A DNA stretch of 64,000 nucleotides from CAYJAZ01 sp964368455 (GTDB taxonomy: Bacteria > Desulfobacterota > Desulfovibrionia > Desulfovibrionales > Desulfovibrionaceae). Below the pieces are notes generated by a model that saw only the letters and a program-made list of their open reading frames with translations, was not told the origin of the DNA and searched no databases. The stretch covers positions 1-64,000 of the forward strand of contig CAYJAZ010000013.1 of the NCBI GenBank assembly GCA_964368455.1. Direction: 5' to 3'. Position numbers and translations under genes: made by a program. The first letter of the stretch is position 1; each line of letters starts with the position of its first letter. This document shows, piece by piece, positions 45,731 to 55,088 of this stretch.

Positions 45731-47479
45731 TTACTCTTCTTTGAAAAGCTTGCCAGAAAATTCAACTATATTTTTCTTTGCTGCTGTAAAACTATTGAGC
45801 TTAGAAACAGAAAGAGCAAAGGCCTTGTCTAATTCTTGTATGTTCTCGAAATCTTCGCCATTTCTCAATTGTTTCTCTGCATTTCTTTTAAAAATAGATT
45901 CAAATTCATCTCTGTCACATATATAAAAAGCTTCTATATTTTCACTTATATCTTCTCTATTTTTTGCATTTGCTGCTTTTACATTTTCAATAGCAGTGAG
46001 TTCAAAATGTCTTGCAAAAGACTTTTTGAGTGCTGGCAATAATATATTTTTTTCAAGTATATTGCTTAGATGAACACCAATTAAAAGGCATTTTTTCTGT
46101 TTTTCTTCGTCTTTAAAAACACCAATTTCAAAATCAAGAATAGCAGGCTGTTTGATGTCAACACTTTCGTCATTTTCAATATCTTTTTTAAATGTTCTAT
46201 AAAAGAAATCTTGAAAAGAAGAGAGATGTATAAATTTTTCTTCATTCAAGCTAATACCTTGATAGAAAAAGCCTAAAACTTCAACCCTTTGCATTGCTGA
46301 TCCGCATTGACATTCTTGTGGAATAATTCGTCCTCTATCGCCAGTTCTGTAGCGAATAAGCGGTATTGCATTTCTTGTAAGTGTAGTGACAACAATCTCG
46401 CCCACAACACCGTCTTCAACTTTTTGTAAGTTTTCGTCCACCACTTCAATTGAAATATCAAGCATACGCAAATGCATAGCTTCGTGGTATAAGCATTCAA
46501 CAGCGCCACCAAAGCCAACTTCAGTCATGCCATAATGTAAAAAAACTTCACAATCAAGATTATGCGCAAGCTCTTCACGCATATAGACAGAAGCCGTATC
46601 TCCATTTAAAATAACAGCCCTTATTTCATGCTGAATATTTTTATTTTTCATGTAAACTGAAAGAGCATGCAAGTTCCAAGGCACACCAAAAAGTATATTT
46701 GCCCTATATTCTAAGACATCATTTGCAACCTGATGATAGTCAGAAGAAAATGTGATCACCTTACATTCAAGCCCAAGCCTCTGCATGGTTGCACAAAAAA
46801 GCACTCCAGCTGTCTTTGCTTTTCCTGGCGACATCATGAGTAAAATTCGTGCATCTTTTTGCTTAACAATGTCTTGCATGCCAAAAAATATAAAGTTAAG
46901 CATGCTGCTTAGATCTATTGCAGAATAATAAATTCTTTTCTTTCTGCTTTCCTTTTGCTTTTCTTTTAATGCTTCATCGTCCTTTATATGAAATACTTTT
47001 CCGCTTGCATCTAAAGAACTTACACCTAATATTTCTCTGCTATTTATTGCAAGAAAAGCCTCAGAATCTCTTTCCAAGTCGGCAGAAGTTATAAATGGGA
47101 TTTTTTCAATTAAATCATCATATAAGGCATTTAATTCTTCTAATGTATGCTCTTTAAATATTTTCTTTGTTTCAAAAGCATGTATAAGCTCAACAATATT
47201 TATATTGGCTTTTATTTCAATATCTTTATAAAATTCAGTCTTTTCTTTCGTGAAATACAGATTATACAAAAGAGCTTCGTATTTCCACAAAGCAAGATAA
47301 TAGACTAAATCTTCTTTTGAAAGAATTTCAACTTTATAAAAAAGTGATAAAAATTCCCTTGCGTAATAATCAAGCGAAGAAATATTTTCTTTTTTCTTTT
47401 TTTCTAAATAAAAAGAAAAATCTTTATATTCTATATCTTTATAGGTATTTAGCAGCAAAGAATAAAAATCTTTTGGCAT
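45731..47479 (-). CDS. AMP-dependent acyl-CoA ligase-like protein (phenylacetate-CoA ligase/F390 synthetase superfamily)
   Basis: The 582-residue protein has an adenylate-forming core in its middle: LMMSPGKAKTAGVLFCAT, LFGVPWNLHAL, VILNGDTASVYMREEL, then LHYGMTEVGFGGAVEC, and VVTTLTRNAIPLIRYRTGDRGRI with the ATP-binding Asp. ECQCGSAMQRVEVLGF is a Cys pair typical of the PaaK/F390 branch. The usual N-terminal P-loop (Ser/Thr/Gly-rich) is weak: GVSSLDASGK. The N-terminal 130 residues match nothing I know. It resembles, from memory, the ligases found beside molybdenum hydroxylase accessory genes in Desulfovibrio. The upstream neighbour is a MoeA-like protein, which supports that reading. Confidence 0.65.
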   Translation of the reverse strand: MPKDFYSLLLNTYKDIEYKDFSFYLEKKKKENISSLDYYAREFLSLFYKVEILSKEDLVYYLALWKYEALLYNLYFTKEKTEFYKDIEIKANINIVELIHAFETKKIFKEHTLEELNALYDDLIEKIPFITSADLERDSEAFLAINSREILGVSSLDASGKVFHIKDDEALKEKQKESRKKRIYYSAIDLSSMLNFIFFGMQDIVKQKDARILLMMSPGKAKTAGVLFCATMQRLGLECKVITFSSDYHQVANDVLEYRANILFGVPWNLHALSVYMKNKNIQHEIRAVILNGDTASVYMREELAHNLDCEVFLHYGMTEVGFGGAVECLYHEAMHLRMLDISIEVVDENLQKVEDGVVGEIVVTTLTRNAIPLIRYRTGDRGRIIPQECQCGSAMQRVEVLGFFYQGISLNEEKFIHLSSFQDFFYRTFKKDIENDESVDIKQPAILDFEIGVFKDEEKQKKCLLIGVHLSNILEKNILLPALKKSFARHFELTAIENVKAANAKNREDISENIEAFYICDRDEFESIFKRNAEKQLRNGEDFENIQELDKAFALSVSKLNSFTAAKKNIVEFSGKLFKEE

Positions 47480-47675
47480 ACTTTTCTCTCTTTATTATAT
47501 TAAATAGGAAATAAATAAAATCACAAAAAATTCATAGCAAATTAACATTAAGCTTAAGTCTGTGGCAGACCTAAAGAAAAGATGTAATTTACGTATTCCC
47601 TCTTTTGTGATTTTATCATTTTTTTTTATTTATTTCAAGCAAGCTATATCTAATATAATTTTTTGCAAAAAGCTG

Positions 47676-48653
47676 TTAGCAATCGCAAAGTCCGCCATGA
47701 GCCAATGAAAGTATGTCTTTTTTAGTCAAGTGTATTCCAGCTTGTATTTTTGGCATAACTAAATCCATCACACTTGTTTTTTGTTCAATAATTGAATGTG
47801 ATAAAGCAATAATAGGTATTGCACCTTTATAGGCAAGCAAAAAATTACTTCCAGGAAAAACAGGAGCAGCATAGCTTATTACTTCAGATGCGACAGACTG
47901 AATTGCTAAAGAAGTGTTTTCATCTTGATCAAAAGGCTTTTGAGAGCTCACAACTAAAAAATCAACACCAGTATACAAAGCTTCATGTATTGCTTGAACA
48001 AGCTCAAATTTAGACTCTGAAACTTTTTTTGTATAAACAATTTCATTGTTCCATTTTGCGAACTTATTCTTCAATAGCTCTACATAAGATGTTTTTTTTG
48101 TTCTGAAATGAGATGTCCCAACCTTTATAATCCCTAATTTATACTTTTTATAAGGAAGTATAGAAAAAAGAGGTTCTGTGTTTTCACATTTTTTATTTAT
48201 TTGAGCAAGCAAGTCTTCTTCTAAATCAAAAGGCAAACGTCTTGCACCTGCGATAATTTTACCTCTTTGCACTTCTTGCAAATTTTTTGTTGTTGCAATG
48301 CTTACGTGTTTGATTGAATTTAATTCTTCAAGTAAGCAAAGATTGATCTTAAGCAAGCCACTTTTTTTTGCAATAATATCAACTCTACCCTCTGTAGCAT
48401 CGTTAAATTTACCATTTTTTCCAAGATGTCTTCTTGCAATATAGATTGCAGTTTCGTCTTCATGCACTTTTTCTTCGCTATTTTGTAAATAATGCAAGGC
48501 ACTTTCATCAAGTTGAATGATTTGATCTAAGTCTTCACTTTTTAAGATTTGGCCGCGTTTTAAAGGTACTTTTTTAAATTTTTCTGTTGAAAGTTCGGTA
48601 ATGTTTTGACAAAATGCCACGCCTAATGCTTCTTCGAAAGTAATACTTTTCAT
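47676..48653 (-). CDS. MoeA-like molybdopterin-binding domain protein
   Basis: The 325-residue protein begins like MoeA (ITFEEALGVAFCQNITEL, PLKRGQILKSEDLDQIIQLD). Then comes a variable segment and a C-terminal MoCF-biosynthesis-type fold (YKLGIIKVGTSHF; PVFPGSNFLLAYKGAIPIIALSHSII). The usual phosphate-binding TTGGxSxGxxD loop is replaced by VSSQKPFDQDENTS, so the metal-insertion or adenylation chemistry may be altered. It is shorter than MoeA (about 400). It ends in GGLCDC, a possible metal or thiol tail. Likely a molybdenum-cofactor handling protein; precise role unknown. The AMP-ligase gene follows on the same strand 196 bases later. Confidence 0.65.
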   Translation of the reverse strand: MKSITFEEALGVAFCQNITELSTEKFKKVPLKRGQILKSEDLDQIIQLDESALHYLQNSEEKVHEDETAIYIARRHLGKNGKFNDATEGRVDIIAKKSGLLKINLCLLEELNSIKHVSIATTKNLQEVQRGKIIAGARRLPFDLEEDLLAQINKKCENTEPLFSILPYKKYKLGIIKVGTSHFRTKKTSYVELLKNKFAKWNNEIVYTKKVSESKFELVQAIHEALYTGVDFLVVSSQKPFDQDENTSLAIQSVASEVISYAAPVFPGSNFLLAYKGAIPIIALSHSIIEQKTSVMDLVMPKIQAGIHLTKKDILSLAHGGLCDC

Positions 48654-48801
48654 GCTAAACCTAAACCCTGTAGCTAAAACCGTTAGAAGTTAAAAAAATT
48701 AATAAATGGCTACTTTAAAATAGCATGATTTATGGAAAAGTGTCAAGATAAGCTTTATTTTTTTAATTTTCTAATTGTATAAATTTTGAAATTTAAATAA
48801 A

Positions 48802-48833
48802 AAAAGCACTGAAAATCTTCAGTGCTTTTATTT
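48802..48833 (-). terminator. terminator of the argS-SPOR operon
   Basis: AAAAGCACTGA paired with TCAGTGCTTTT, followed on the minus strand by a T-rich run. It lies just past the SPOR gene's stop. It shares its stem core with the hairpin at 18361. Confidence 0.8.
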
Positions 48834-48848
48834 TTTTGATGTCTGGTT

Positions 48849-50036
48849 TTAGCCTAATTGTAAAGCTTCTTTAGAAAGAATTATTGAATCGTCAACTCCT
48901 AATTTCAAGAGTTTTTCTTTCATTTCTTCAAAGTTTTTTGGTGTTCCTCTAAATCTTACATTTACAAAATACCAATTTGCACCACGTACAACTTCGCCGC
49001 GTAAATTATTTGCTATCAATTTCTTGCTAAATGTATTTGCTTTATTTTCAGCTTTAAAGGTTGCTGTACGCACAACATAATCATAAATAGTTGAATCTTC
49101 GATCTTTTTAATTTCTTCTGCCTTTGCTTTTTCTGCAAGATTAGCTAATGTATTTGCATCGCTTATTGGATAAGGTGTTATAGAGTTTTGCGTATCTTGA
49201 CTTGCTTGAGCGCTTAATGTTTCGTTTTGTAAGCTTTCTCTATCACTACTTTTTAGTTCGTCAGAATATTGTAATTCTTCTGCTTTAAGAATTATTTCTT
49301 CTTTTTTCACTATGCTTTCTTCTGTTCCTGGCACTATAGACGGAAGCTCTATTGGATTAACTTTAGCCTGCATATCTCGCCCAACCATTAATCCTATACC
49401 AAAGAAAGTTCCTAGTGAAATAAATAAAACAAAGCACATAGCAACAGCTCTTACAGCTGTAAACTTTATCATTACAGGCTCTTTTTTCTTTGTTCTATCG
49501 CTTACTATTGCAAGTTTTTGTTCTGCATTTTCTTCATTACTTTGTACTAATTTATTTATACCGTCTTCAATACTTCTTTCTTTTTCTTCTTTCTCTTCTA
49601 AGATTGCTTCTTTAGAAAGATTGAGAGCTTCTTTTAAAGTTTCAAACTTGGTATTATTTTCAGCGTATTCATTAGATGAAGAAAGATTTTTTGTATTCTC
49701 TTTTTTTAATGAAAAATTTATTCTTTCAATTTTTTGTTCTGCTTGCTCTTCTTCGCTGGCATTATAAACTATACCATTTTGCTTCACCACATCATCGTAT
49801 GCAGCTTTAGCTTTTTTTTCATAATCTGATTCGGCTTTTCTTTCTAATGTATCATTTAAAAATGGTGAATCTGGGTTTAATTCAAAGTTTTTAACTTCTT
49901 TTACTTCTTTTTTCTCTTCTTCTTTTTGTAAACGTACATTTGCTCTAGGCTTTGAAACAGCTTGTTCAGCCGTCTTAGTTTTATCGTAAATGTTTTTCTT
50001 TGGCTTATTTTGAGAGAATTTATTTTCAAATTTCAT
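48849..50036 (-). CDS. SPOR-domain membrane protein
   Basis: The 395-residue protein has a long charged cytoplasmic N-terminus (residues 1-200, Lys/Glu-rich with coiled-coil stretches). One membrane segment follows (AVAMCFVLFISLGTFFGIGL, about 201-220), then a low-complexity linker, and a C-terminal SPOR domain (YDYVVRTATFKAENKANTFSKK, then GEVVRGANWYFVNVRF). SPOR domains bind denuded peptidoglycan strands, often at the division site, so this is probably a septum-associated bitopic protein. GAGGAAGACAG precedes the start. It is 21 bases downstream of argS, a pairing seen in Desulfovibrio-like genomes as far as I recall. Confidence 0.82.
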   Translation of the reverse strand: MKFENKFSQNKPKKNIYDKTKTAEQAVSKPRANVRLQKEEEKKEVKEVKNFELNPDSPFLNDTLERKAESDYEKKAKAAYDDVVKQNGIVYNASEEEQAEQKIERINFSLKKENTKNLSSSNEYAENNTKFETLKEALNLSKEAILEEKEEKERSIEDGINKLVQSNEENAEQKLAIVSDRTKKKEPVMIKFTAVRAVAMCFVLFISLGTFFGIGLMVGRDMQAKVNPIELPSIVPGTEESIVKKEEIILKAEELQYSDELKSSDRESLQNETLSAQASQDTQNSITPYPISDANTLANLAEKAKAEEIKKIEDSTIYDYVVRTATFKAENKANTFSKKLIANNLRGEVVRGANWYFVNVRFRGTPKNFEEMKEKLLKLGVDDSIILSKEALQLG

Positions 50037-50057
50037 CTGTCTTCCTCCGAGAAATGT

Positions 50058-51707
50058 TTACATAGATTCAGGAGCTTCTACGCCCAAGAGATCAAGCCCA
50101 TTTTTTATAACTTGTGCACAATTCTTTAATAAATAAAGTCTTGCATTGCTTTGCTTAATATCTTCGCCTAAAACTTGGTTTCTCGCATAGTATGAATGAA
50201 TTTTTCCTGCTAATTCCATAAGATAGTAAGAGATTGCATGTGGTGCCAAGTTTTTAGCTGCATGCAAACAAACATCTTCGTATTGATCTATTGCTCTGAT
50301 TAATTCGATATCGTCTTCGCTTGTTAAATAAGAAAGTATTTCATCGTTAGATGGCATAAATTCAAAATTTGCTTCTTCTGCTCTTCTTTGTACGCCGTAT
50401 ATTCTTGCGTGTGCGTATTGCACATAATAAACTGGATTTTCAAGATTTCTTTGTTTTACTAATTCAAGATCAAAGTCTAAAGGAGAATCACTTTTACGAT
50501 ACAAGAACATAAATCTTGTCGCATCTACACCCACTTCTTTTACAACATCAGCCAAGGTATCAAATTGGCCTGAACGTGTTGACATTGAAACAGCTTCACC
50601 ATTTCTCAAAAGATTCACCATTTGAATAATAACAACACTGAAATCATTTTCAGCATCTTTACCAAGTGCTGCTATAGCGGCTTTCATACGTGGAATATAA
50701 CCATGATGATCTGCTCCCCAAATATCTATGAGATGATCATAACCGCGGTTAAATTTATTGTCGTGATAGGCAATGTCTGAAGCAAAATAAGTTAAAGCAT
50801 TGTCATTTTTTACTAAAACTCTGTCCTTATCGTCGCCAAATTCTGTTGTTCTAAACCAAAGAGCATTGTCTTGTTCAAAAGCTAAATCTTTTGATTTAAG
50901 CAAGTCAAAAGCCTTTTGTACTTCATTATTTTCTAAAAGAGATTTTTCAGAAAACCATCTATCGTGGTGCACACGAAATTCATTCAAATCAGCTCTGATG
51001 CCATCTGAAATAGATTTCATCGCATATTCATAACACACATCTTGCCCTTCTTCTTCTGGAAGATTAGCTAAAGATGGTGTTTTTTCAAGCATTTCTTTTG
51101 CAATATCAACGATATAATCACCTTGATAGCATTCTTCAGGAAAATCTATTTCCTTGCCTTCAAGCTGTTGCACTCTTAACCAAACAGAAAGCCCAAGCTT
51201 ACGCATTTGATTGCCGGCATCATTGATATAATATTCAGAGGAAATTTTATGGCCTGCATTTTTGAGAACGCGAAGTAAAGTGTCGCCAACTGCAGCTCCT
51301 CTACCGTGTCCAATATGCAAAGGGCCTGTCGGATTTGCAGAAACATATTCCACAAGTACAGAACGTGGATTTTCTTGCACAAGCTGGCCAAATCTTTCTT
51401 TTTTTCCTTCAACTTCTTTCAATGTCTTCCACCAAAATTCTGGCTCGAAAGAACAATTCAAAAAGCCTGCTCCCGCAATTTCTATGCGTGCAAAAGGAAG
51501 ATACGTAGAAAGTGATGCCTGAAAATCGCTTGCAATTTCACGTGGATTTTTCCCTAAAACTTTTGCGAGCACCATCGCAATATTACACGCAATATCGCCA
51601 TGTTTCTTATCTTTTGGTGCTTCTATAGTTGTTTTTTCTGGGTATTCTATACCTTTGTCTTGCAAGGTTTTAACCAAAGCTTCTTTAAAAATCTGTGCAG
51701 AGCGCAT
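50058..51707 (-). CDS. argS: arginyl-tRNA synthetase
   Basis: This class I synthetase is 549 residues from the ATG at 51707 (MRSAQIFKEALVKTLQDKG), which has GGAG six bases upstream. The frame stays open 34 codons further without a ribosome binding site, and that part matches nothing in the family. VEYVSANPTGPLHIGHGRGAAVGDTL contains the HIGH motif; DIWGADHHGYIPRMKAA and VSMSTRSGQFDTLADVV (in place of KMSKR, as usual for bacterial ArgRS) follow. The anticodon-binding DALR domain with VQYAHARIYGVQRR ends the chain. Confidence 0.97.
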   Translation of the reverse strand: MRSAQIFKEALVKTLQDKGIEYPEKTTIEAPKDKKHGDIACNIAMVLAKVLGKNPREIASDFQASLSTYLPFARIEIAGAGFLNCSFEPEFWWKTLKEVEGKKERFGQLVQENPRSVLVEYVSANPTGPLHIGHGRGAAVGDTLLRVLKNAGHKISSEYYINDAGNQMRKLGLSVWLRVQQLEGKEIDFPEECYQGDYIVDIAKEMLEKTPSLANLPEEEGQDVCYEYAMKSISDGIRADLNEFRVHHDRWFSEKSLLENNEVQKAFDLLKSKDLAFEQDNALWFRTTEFGDDKDRVLVKNDNALTYFASDIAYHDNKFNRGYDHLIDIWGADHHGYIPRMKAAIAALGKDAENDFSVVIIQMVNLLRNGEAVSMSTRSGQFDTLADVVKEVGVDATRFMFLYRKSDSPLDFDLELVKQRNLENPVYYVQYAHARIYGVQRRAEEANFEFMPSNDEILSYLTSEDDIELIRAIDQYEDVCLHAAKNLAPHAISYYLMELAGKIHSYYARNQVLGEDIKQSNARLYLLKNCAQVIKNGLDLLGVEAPESM

Positions 51708-52030
51708 TTTTTCTCCTTCAACCTGTATTGCATTCATGGAACGAACTAGAAATAGTCTAGAAAATTTCTCGACAAAAGTAAAGCAAAATTTCATCAATTT
51801 CTTTGTCATTTTTCTATTTAAAATGACGAATAAAGCTAATTTTTGCTCTAGAATGAATATACCAAAAAGCCTCTTTATAAAGGCTAATATCTAAGTCTAT
51901 AATAAAATTTAGTTTTTCTTTTTTTGTGTATATTATTTTTTTGCTCTCTTTTTTTATTCTTTGACTTCTTTTTGACTAAGGCAAAGAAAAAAACTTGCAA
52001 AATCACGCTATTTCTTGTAATCAATTTTTT
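51708..52030. other. intergenic region between argS and the TPR gene
   Basis: 323 AT-rich bases with divergent genes on either side. A TATAAT box on the plus strand at 51898-51903 has only a poor -35 element (TTATAA). A small hairpin (AGCCTCTTT/AAAGGCT, about 51868-51885) lies before it. Nothing else is recognisable; no ORF or RNA gene. Confidence 0.45.
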
Positions 52031-54430
52031 ATGGAAAAAAATTTTTATTTATCACGCCGCGAGCTTTTAGCCTTTGAAAACGAACTTGTAGAAGAAATTG
52101 CCCACTTCATTCCAAGCGAGGCATCTTCTTTATATTTTCCAACAAAGAATGAGCCAAAAGAAGCTCTCTATCTAGAAGAAGAAGAAAAACTTCTCTTGCC
52201 TTTAAGAATGAAAAATTCAGAGGAATTACTTGCTGTTTATCTTGCACGTAAGCCAAGCAAAGAATCGCTTGTAAAATTGCTTCCGCACATTTCGCATATC
52301 TTAGAAATTATTCTAGAAAAACTCGTTCTCAAAAAAGTTTGCCAAAGAGATGCCACAACAGAACTCTATACAATGCATAGTCTTGTCGACAAACTTTCTC
52401 ATAAAATTCAACATTTCAGAGAAGATTTCAGCGATTATGCTGAAAAACCTGAGGGCAGAGCTTTAAGCTCTTCTTGCTTAGGTATACTCTACTTTCATTT
52501 TGCAGATTTAGCAGCAATTGCAAAAAGCTTTAATCCTCTTTTTGCCGAAGAATGTATGGATATCTTAAGCCAGCATATCTTAGAAAATCTTCCTTACGAA
52601 GGTTTAGTTGCAAGAGTGAACACCTATGACTGTGCTCTTTTGCTCAGCGATGAATTTATAGAAAACCGTACAAATCTCAATGATTATATACATTCACTTT
52701 GTCTAGAACTTTCACGCTTAAATTTTACTATTCCTCATCCACATCTTTATAGAAATATTGATAGAATTTCTTGTGCCGTTCATGCTGGCTATATTCTTTT
52801 TCCGCAAGATTGCGACTTTCTTATTGCTGAACAAAATTCAAAAGAATTAGCCTATACCCTTTTACTCAAAGCACAATTTGCAGCCCAAAAAGCTTTTGAA
52901 TACAAAAAAAGCTTTATTTCTTTCAATCAACTTATACACGAAAATGCTCGCATTCAAGCCCTTATGCCACTCAATAGATACGCTATCAATCTTGGTAAAA
53001 ATGTTGGCTTAAGAGAGGGAATGCTTTTTTCTGTTTATGGGCAGATCCAAGAAGAGCATTCAACTTTTTCGCAAGAACAAAGAAGATATAAAGGCGAACT
53101 ACATCTTTTAGAAATCTTTGATGAATATGCTATTGCAGAACAAGGCATCGTATACGATCAAGCGTATCCATTTGAAAATAATGATATTCTTATCAAGCTT
53201 CCAAATGATTATACTACAAAATTTGAATCTAATTCACAAAGACAAAAACATGGCCAAGCTCAATGCTATAAATACACAGATTTTCTTAATATCTTTACAG
53301 ATTTAAGATTAAAACATAAAGAATTTAGCCTTGCTCTTTTACATATCTTACCAAAGAAAGAACAAAACTCTATTCCAATGGAAAGTCTGCTTTCACAACT
53401 CGCTCAATTATTAAGAAAAAATATTTGTGAAAGCTATGATTTTGTAGAAGATGAAGACTTTGCTCTTGCTCAATTTGGTCAAGATTCTCTTCTTGTATTT
53501 CTTCCATTTGATAAGAAATTCAACCCAAAAAACTGTTTAAAAGCCTATGAAGAACTTTCTGAAAATTTCTTCGAACAGATAGAACAAAAAATTGCTATTG
53601 GTATTGCACAACATCCCTTGCTTCACTACAAAGCTATTGACGCCTTAGAAAATTGTAAAAAAGCCCTTGAATGTGCAAAACTTCTTGAATTTCCACATAC
53701 TTCTTTATGCGATTCTATATCTCTCAATATTTCAGCAGATAAATACGCCGCAAAAGGTCTTTTATTTGAAGCACTTCAAGAATATCAATACGCCTTACTT
53801 CTTGATGAATCAAATGCTCTTGCTCAAAATTCTTTTGGTGTTACTTTAGTGAGTTTAAATAGGCATTCAGAAGCTCAAGAAGCTTTTGAAAAAGCTCTCA
53901 AACTCACTCCTGATGATATTTCTATACATTATAATCTTGGTTCAATTTGTCAGAAATTAGAAGAAATAGATGAAGCAAAAACCCATTTTGAAAAATGTCT
54001 TGGTTCAGAAGAATACGCCTATTTCGCTCATCTAAAATTAGGGCAAATAGCTGAACTGCAAAATGAAAAAGACAAAGCAAGAGAATATTATAGCGAAGCT
54101 ATTGCGAATAATCCAACAAAAGCAGCTCCCTACAGACAACTCGCTCATCTTGCTTTAGAAGACATGGATACAGATCAAGCAAGAGAACATCTACACACAG
54201 CACTTCGCTTTGCACCGCATGACAAAGACAGTCTGACTCTTTTAGCTAGGCTTTATCTCACAAATAATGAAGATCCTTTGCTTGCTGCAAGCATTTTAAC
54301 ACCTCTCATTTCTTCTGGACAAAAAAATAATGAAGCTTGGAATATCTATATTCAAGCTCTCGAAGCTCAAGGCAAAGAAAGAGAAGCGACTCTTGCAAAG
54401 AAAAAGATGCAAGAACTTTTTTCAATTTAG
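52031..54430 (+). CDS. protein with two degenerate GGDEF-like domains and C-terminal TPR repeats
   Basis: The start is uncertain: ATG at 52031 (MEKNFYLSRRELLAFENELV, no clear ribosome binding site) or TTG at 51995. From 52031 it has 799 residues. After an N-terminal segment, residues about 105-290 resemble a diguanylate-cyclase domain (DATTELYTMHSLVDKL; ARVNTYDCALLLSD at the position of GGDEF). A second such domain lies about 400-560 (LAQFGQDSLLVFLP). Both lack the catalytic signature. Six or so TPR repeats follow (ALLLDESNALAQNSFGVTLVSL; LKLTPDDISIHYNLGSICQKLEE). It probably acts as a scaffold or c-di-GMP-independent sensor. bioY follows 18 bases later. Confidence 0.65.
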   Translation: MEKNFYLSRRELLAFENELVEEIAHFIPSEASSLYFPTKNEPKEALYLEEEEKLLLPLRMKNSEELLAVYLARKPSKESLVKLLPHISHILEIILEKLVLKKVCQRDATTELYTMHSLVDKLSHKIQHFREDFSDYAEKPEGRALSSSCLGILYFHFADLAAIAKSFNPLFAEECMDILSQHILENLPYEGLVARVNTYDCALLLSDEFIENRTNLNDYIHSLCLELSRLNFTIPHPHLYRNIDRISCAVHAGYILFPQDCDFLIAEQNSKELAYTLLLKAQFAAQKAFEYKKSFISFNQLIHENARIQALMPLNRYAINLGKNVGLREGMLFSVYGQIQEEHSTFSQEQRRYKGELHLLEIFDEYAIAEQGIVYDQAYPFENNDILIKLPNDYTTKFESNSQRQKHGQAQCYKYTDFLNIFTDLRLKHKEFSLALLHILPKKEQNSIPMESLLSQLAQLLRKNICESYDFVEDEDFALAQFGQDSLLVFLPFDKKFNPKNCLKAYEELSENFFEQIEQKIAIGIAQHPLLHYKAIDALENCKKALECAKLLEFPHTSLCDSISLNISADKYAAKGLLFEALQEYQYALLLDESNALAQNSFGVTLVSLNRHSEAQEAFEKALKLTPDDISIHYNLGSICQKLEEIDEAKTHFEKCLGSEEYAYFAHLKLGQIAELQNEKDKAREYYSEAIANNPTKAAPYRQLAHLALEDMDTDQAREHLHTALRFAPHDKDSLTLLARLYLTNNEDPLLAASILTPLISSGQKNNEAWNIYIQALEAQGKEREATLAKKKMQELFSI

Positions 54431-54448
54431 AATTTATTAGGAATATAT

Positions 54449-54979
54449 ATGGATATCAAATCTACACAAAATATCGTTTGGATGGCTTTTTTCACAGCCT
54501 TACTAGCAATTTCAGCCTTTATTTCTCTACCTATTGGCCCAATTCCCTTTACATTGCAATTGCTTACAATTTATTTAATTTCACTCATTCTTGGCCCAAA
54601 CAAAGCCTTTTTAGTTGTTTTGCTTTATTTATTTCTTGGGGCAATTGGACTGCCTATATTTTCTGGTGGAAAAAGTGGCTTAGCTGCTTTTATCTCTCCA
54701 ACAGGCGGATTTTTATTAGGTTTTTTAGCCTCAGCCTTTATAGCTGGCTTTGCAAGAAATAAAAACATCTTTATTTCTGCTCTTATCTTACTTTTTTCCT
54801 TAGTCTTTCTTTATTTCTTAGGAAGTGTATGGCTTATGTATTCTCTTGAGATGACTTTAGAAAAAACTCTCGCAGTTGCAGTTGCTCCCTTTGTTCTTTT
54901 TGACATACTCAAGATTGTTCTTGCCTTTATCGTGTATAACATTCTCAAAAAAAGAAAGAAACTTCCATTTCAAGACTAA
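54449..54979 (+). CDS. bioY: biotin ECF transporter substrate-binding subunit BioY
   Basis: The 176-residue membrane protein has about six membrane segments and the BioY signatures LPIGPIPFTLQLLTIYL, LILGPNKAFLVVLLYLFLGAIGLPIFSGGKSGLAAFISPTGGFLLGF, where conserved residues line the biotin pocket. It imports biotin with the shared ECF ATPase/T-subunit module, which is not encoded here. No biotin operator was seen. Start with a GGA ribosome binding site. Confidence 0.93.
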   Translation: MDIKSTQNIVWMAFFTALLAISAFISLPIGPIPFTLQLLTIYLISLILGPNKAFLVVLLYLFLGAIGLPIFSGGKSGLAAFISPTGGFLLGFLASAFIAGFARNKNIFISALILLFSLVFLYFLGSVWLMYSLEMTLEKTLAVAVAPFVLFDILKIVLAFIVYNILKKRKKLPFQD

Positions 54980-55019
54980 GTATTCAAAATATATAAAAAG
55001 ATATTAAAGAATGTCTTTC

Positions 55020-55088
55020 TAGATAGTGTCGTCAAATTCAGAGATTTTGTAGAATTTTCAACTAAAATGAATTTGACGACACTATCTA
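55020..55088. repeat. 21-bp perfect inverted repeat after bioY
   Basis: TAGATAGTGTCGTCAAATTCA (55020-55040) is repeated exactly in reverse complement at 55068-55088, with a 27-base AT-rich centre. The right arm contains the stop codon of the response-regulator gene. There is no flanking T-run, so it is unlike an ordinary terminator. The arms could be the remains of an insertion element or a small non-autonomous element (MITE). Confidence 0.85.

Noticed and set aside
48654..48800. Molybdenum-cofactor riboswitch upstream of the MoeA-like gene
   Set aside because: I looked for the conserved multi-helix core, but the leader is AT-rich and short, without the expected paired segments.
51708..51809. 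N-terminal extension of arginyl-tRNA synthetase
   Set aside because: No ribosome binding site and no family similarity; the ATG at 51707 has GGAG.
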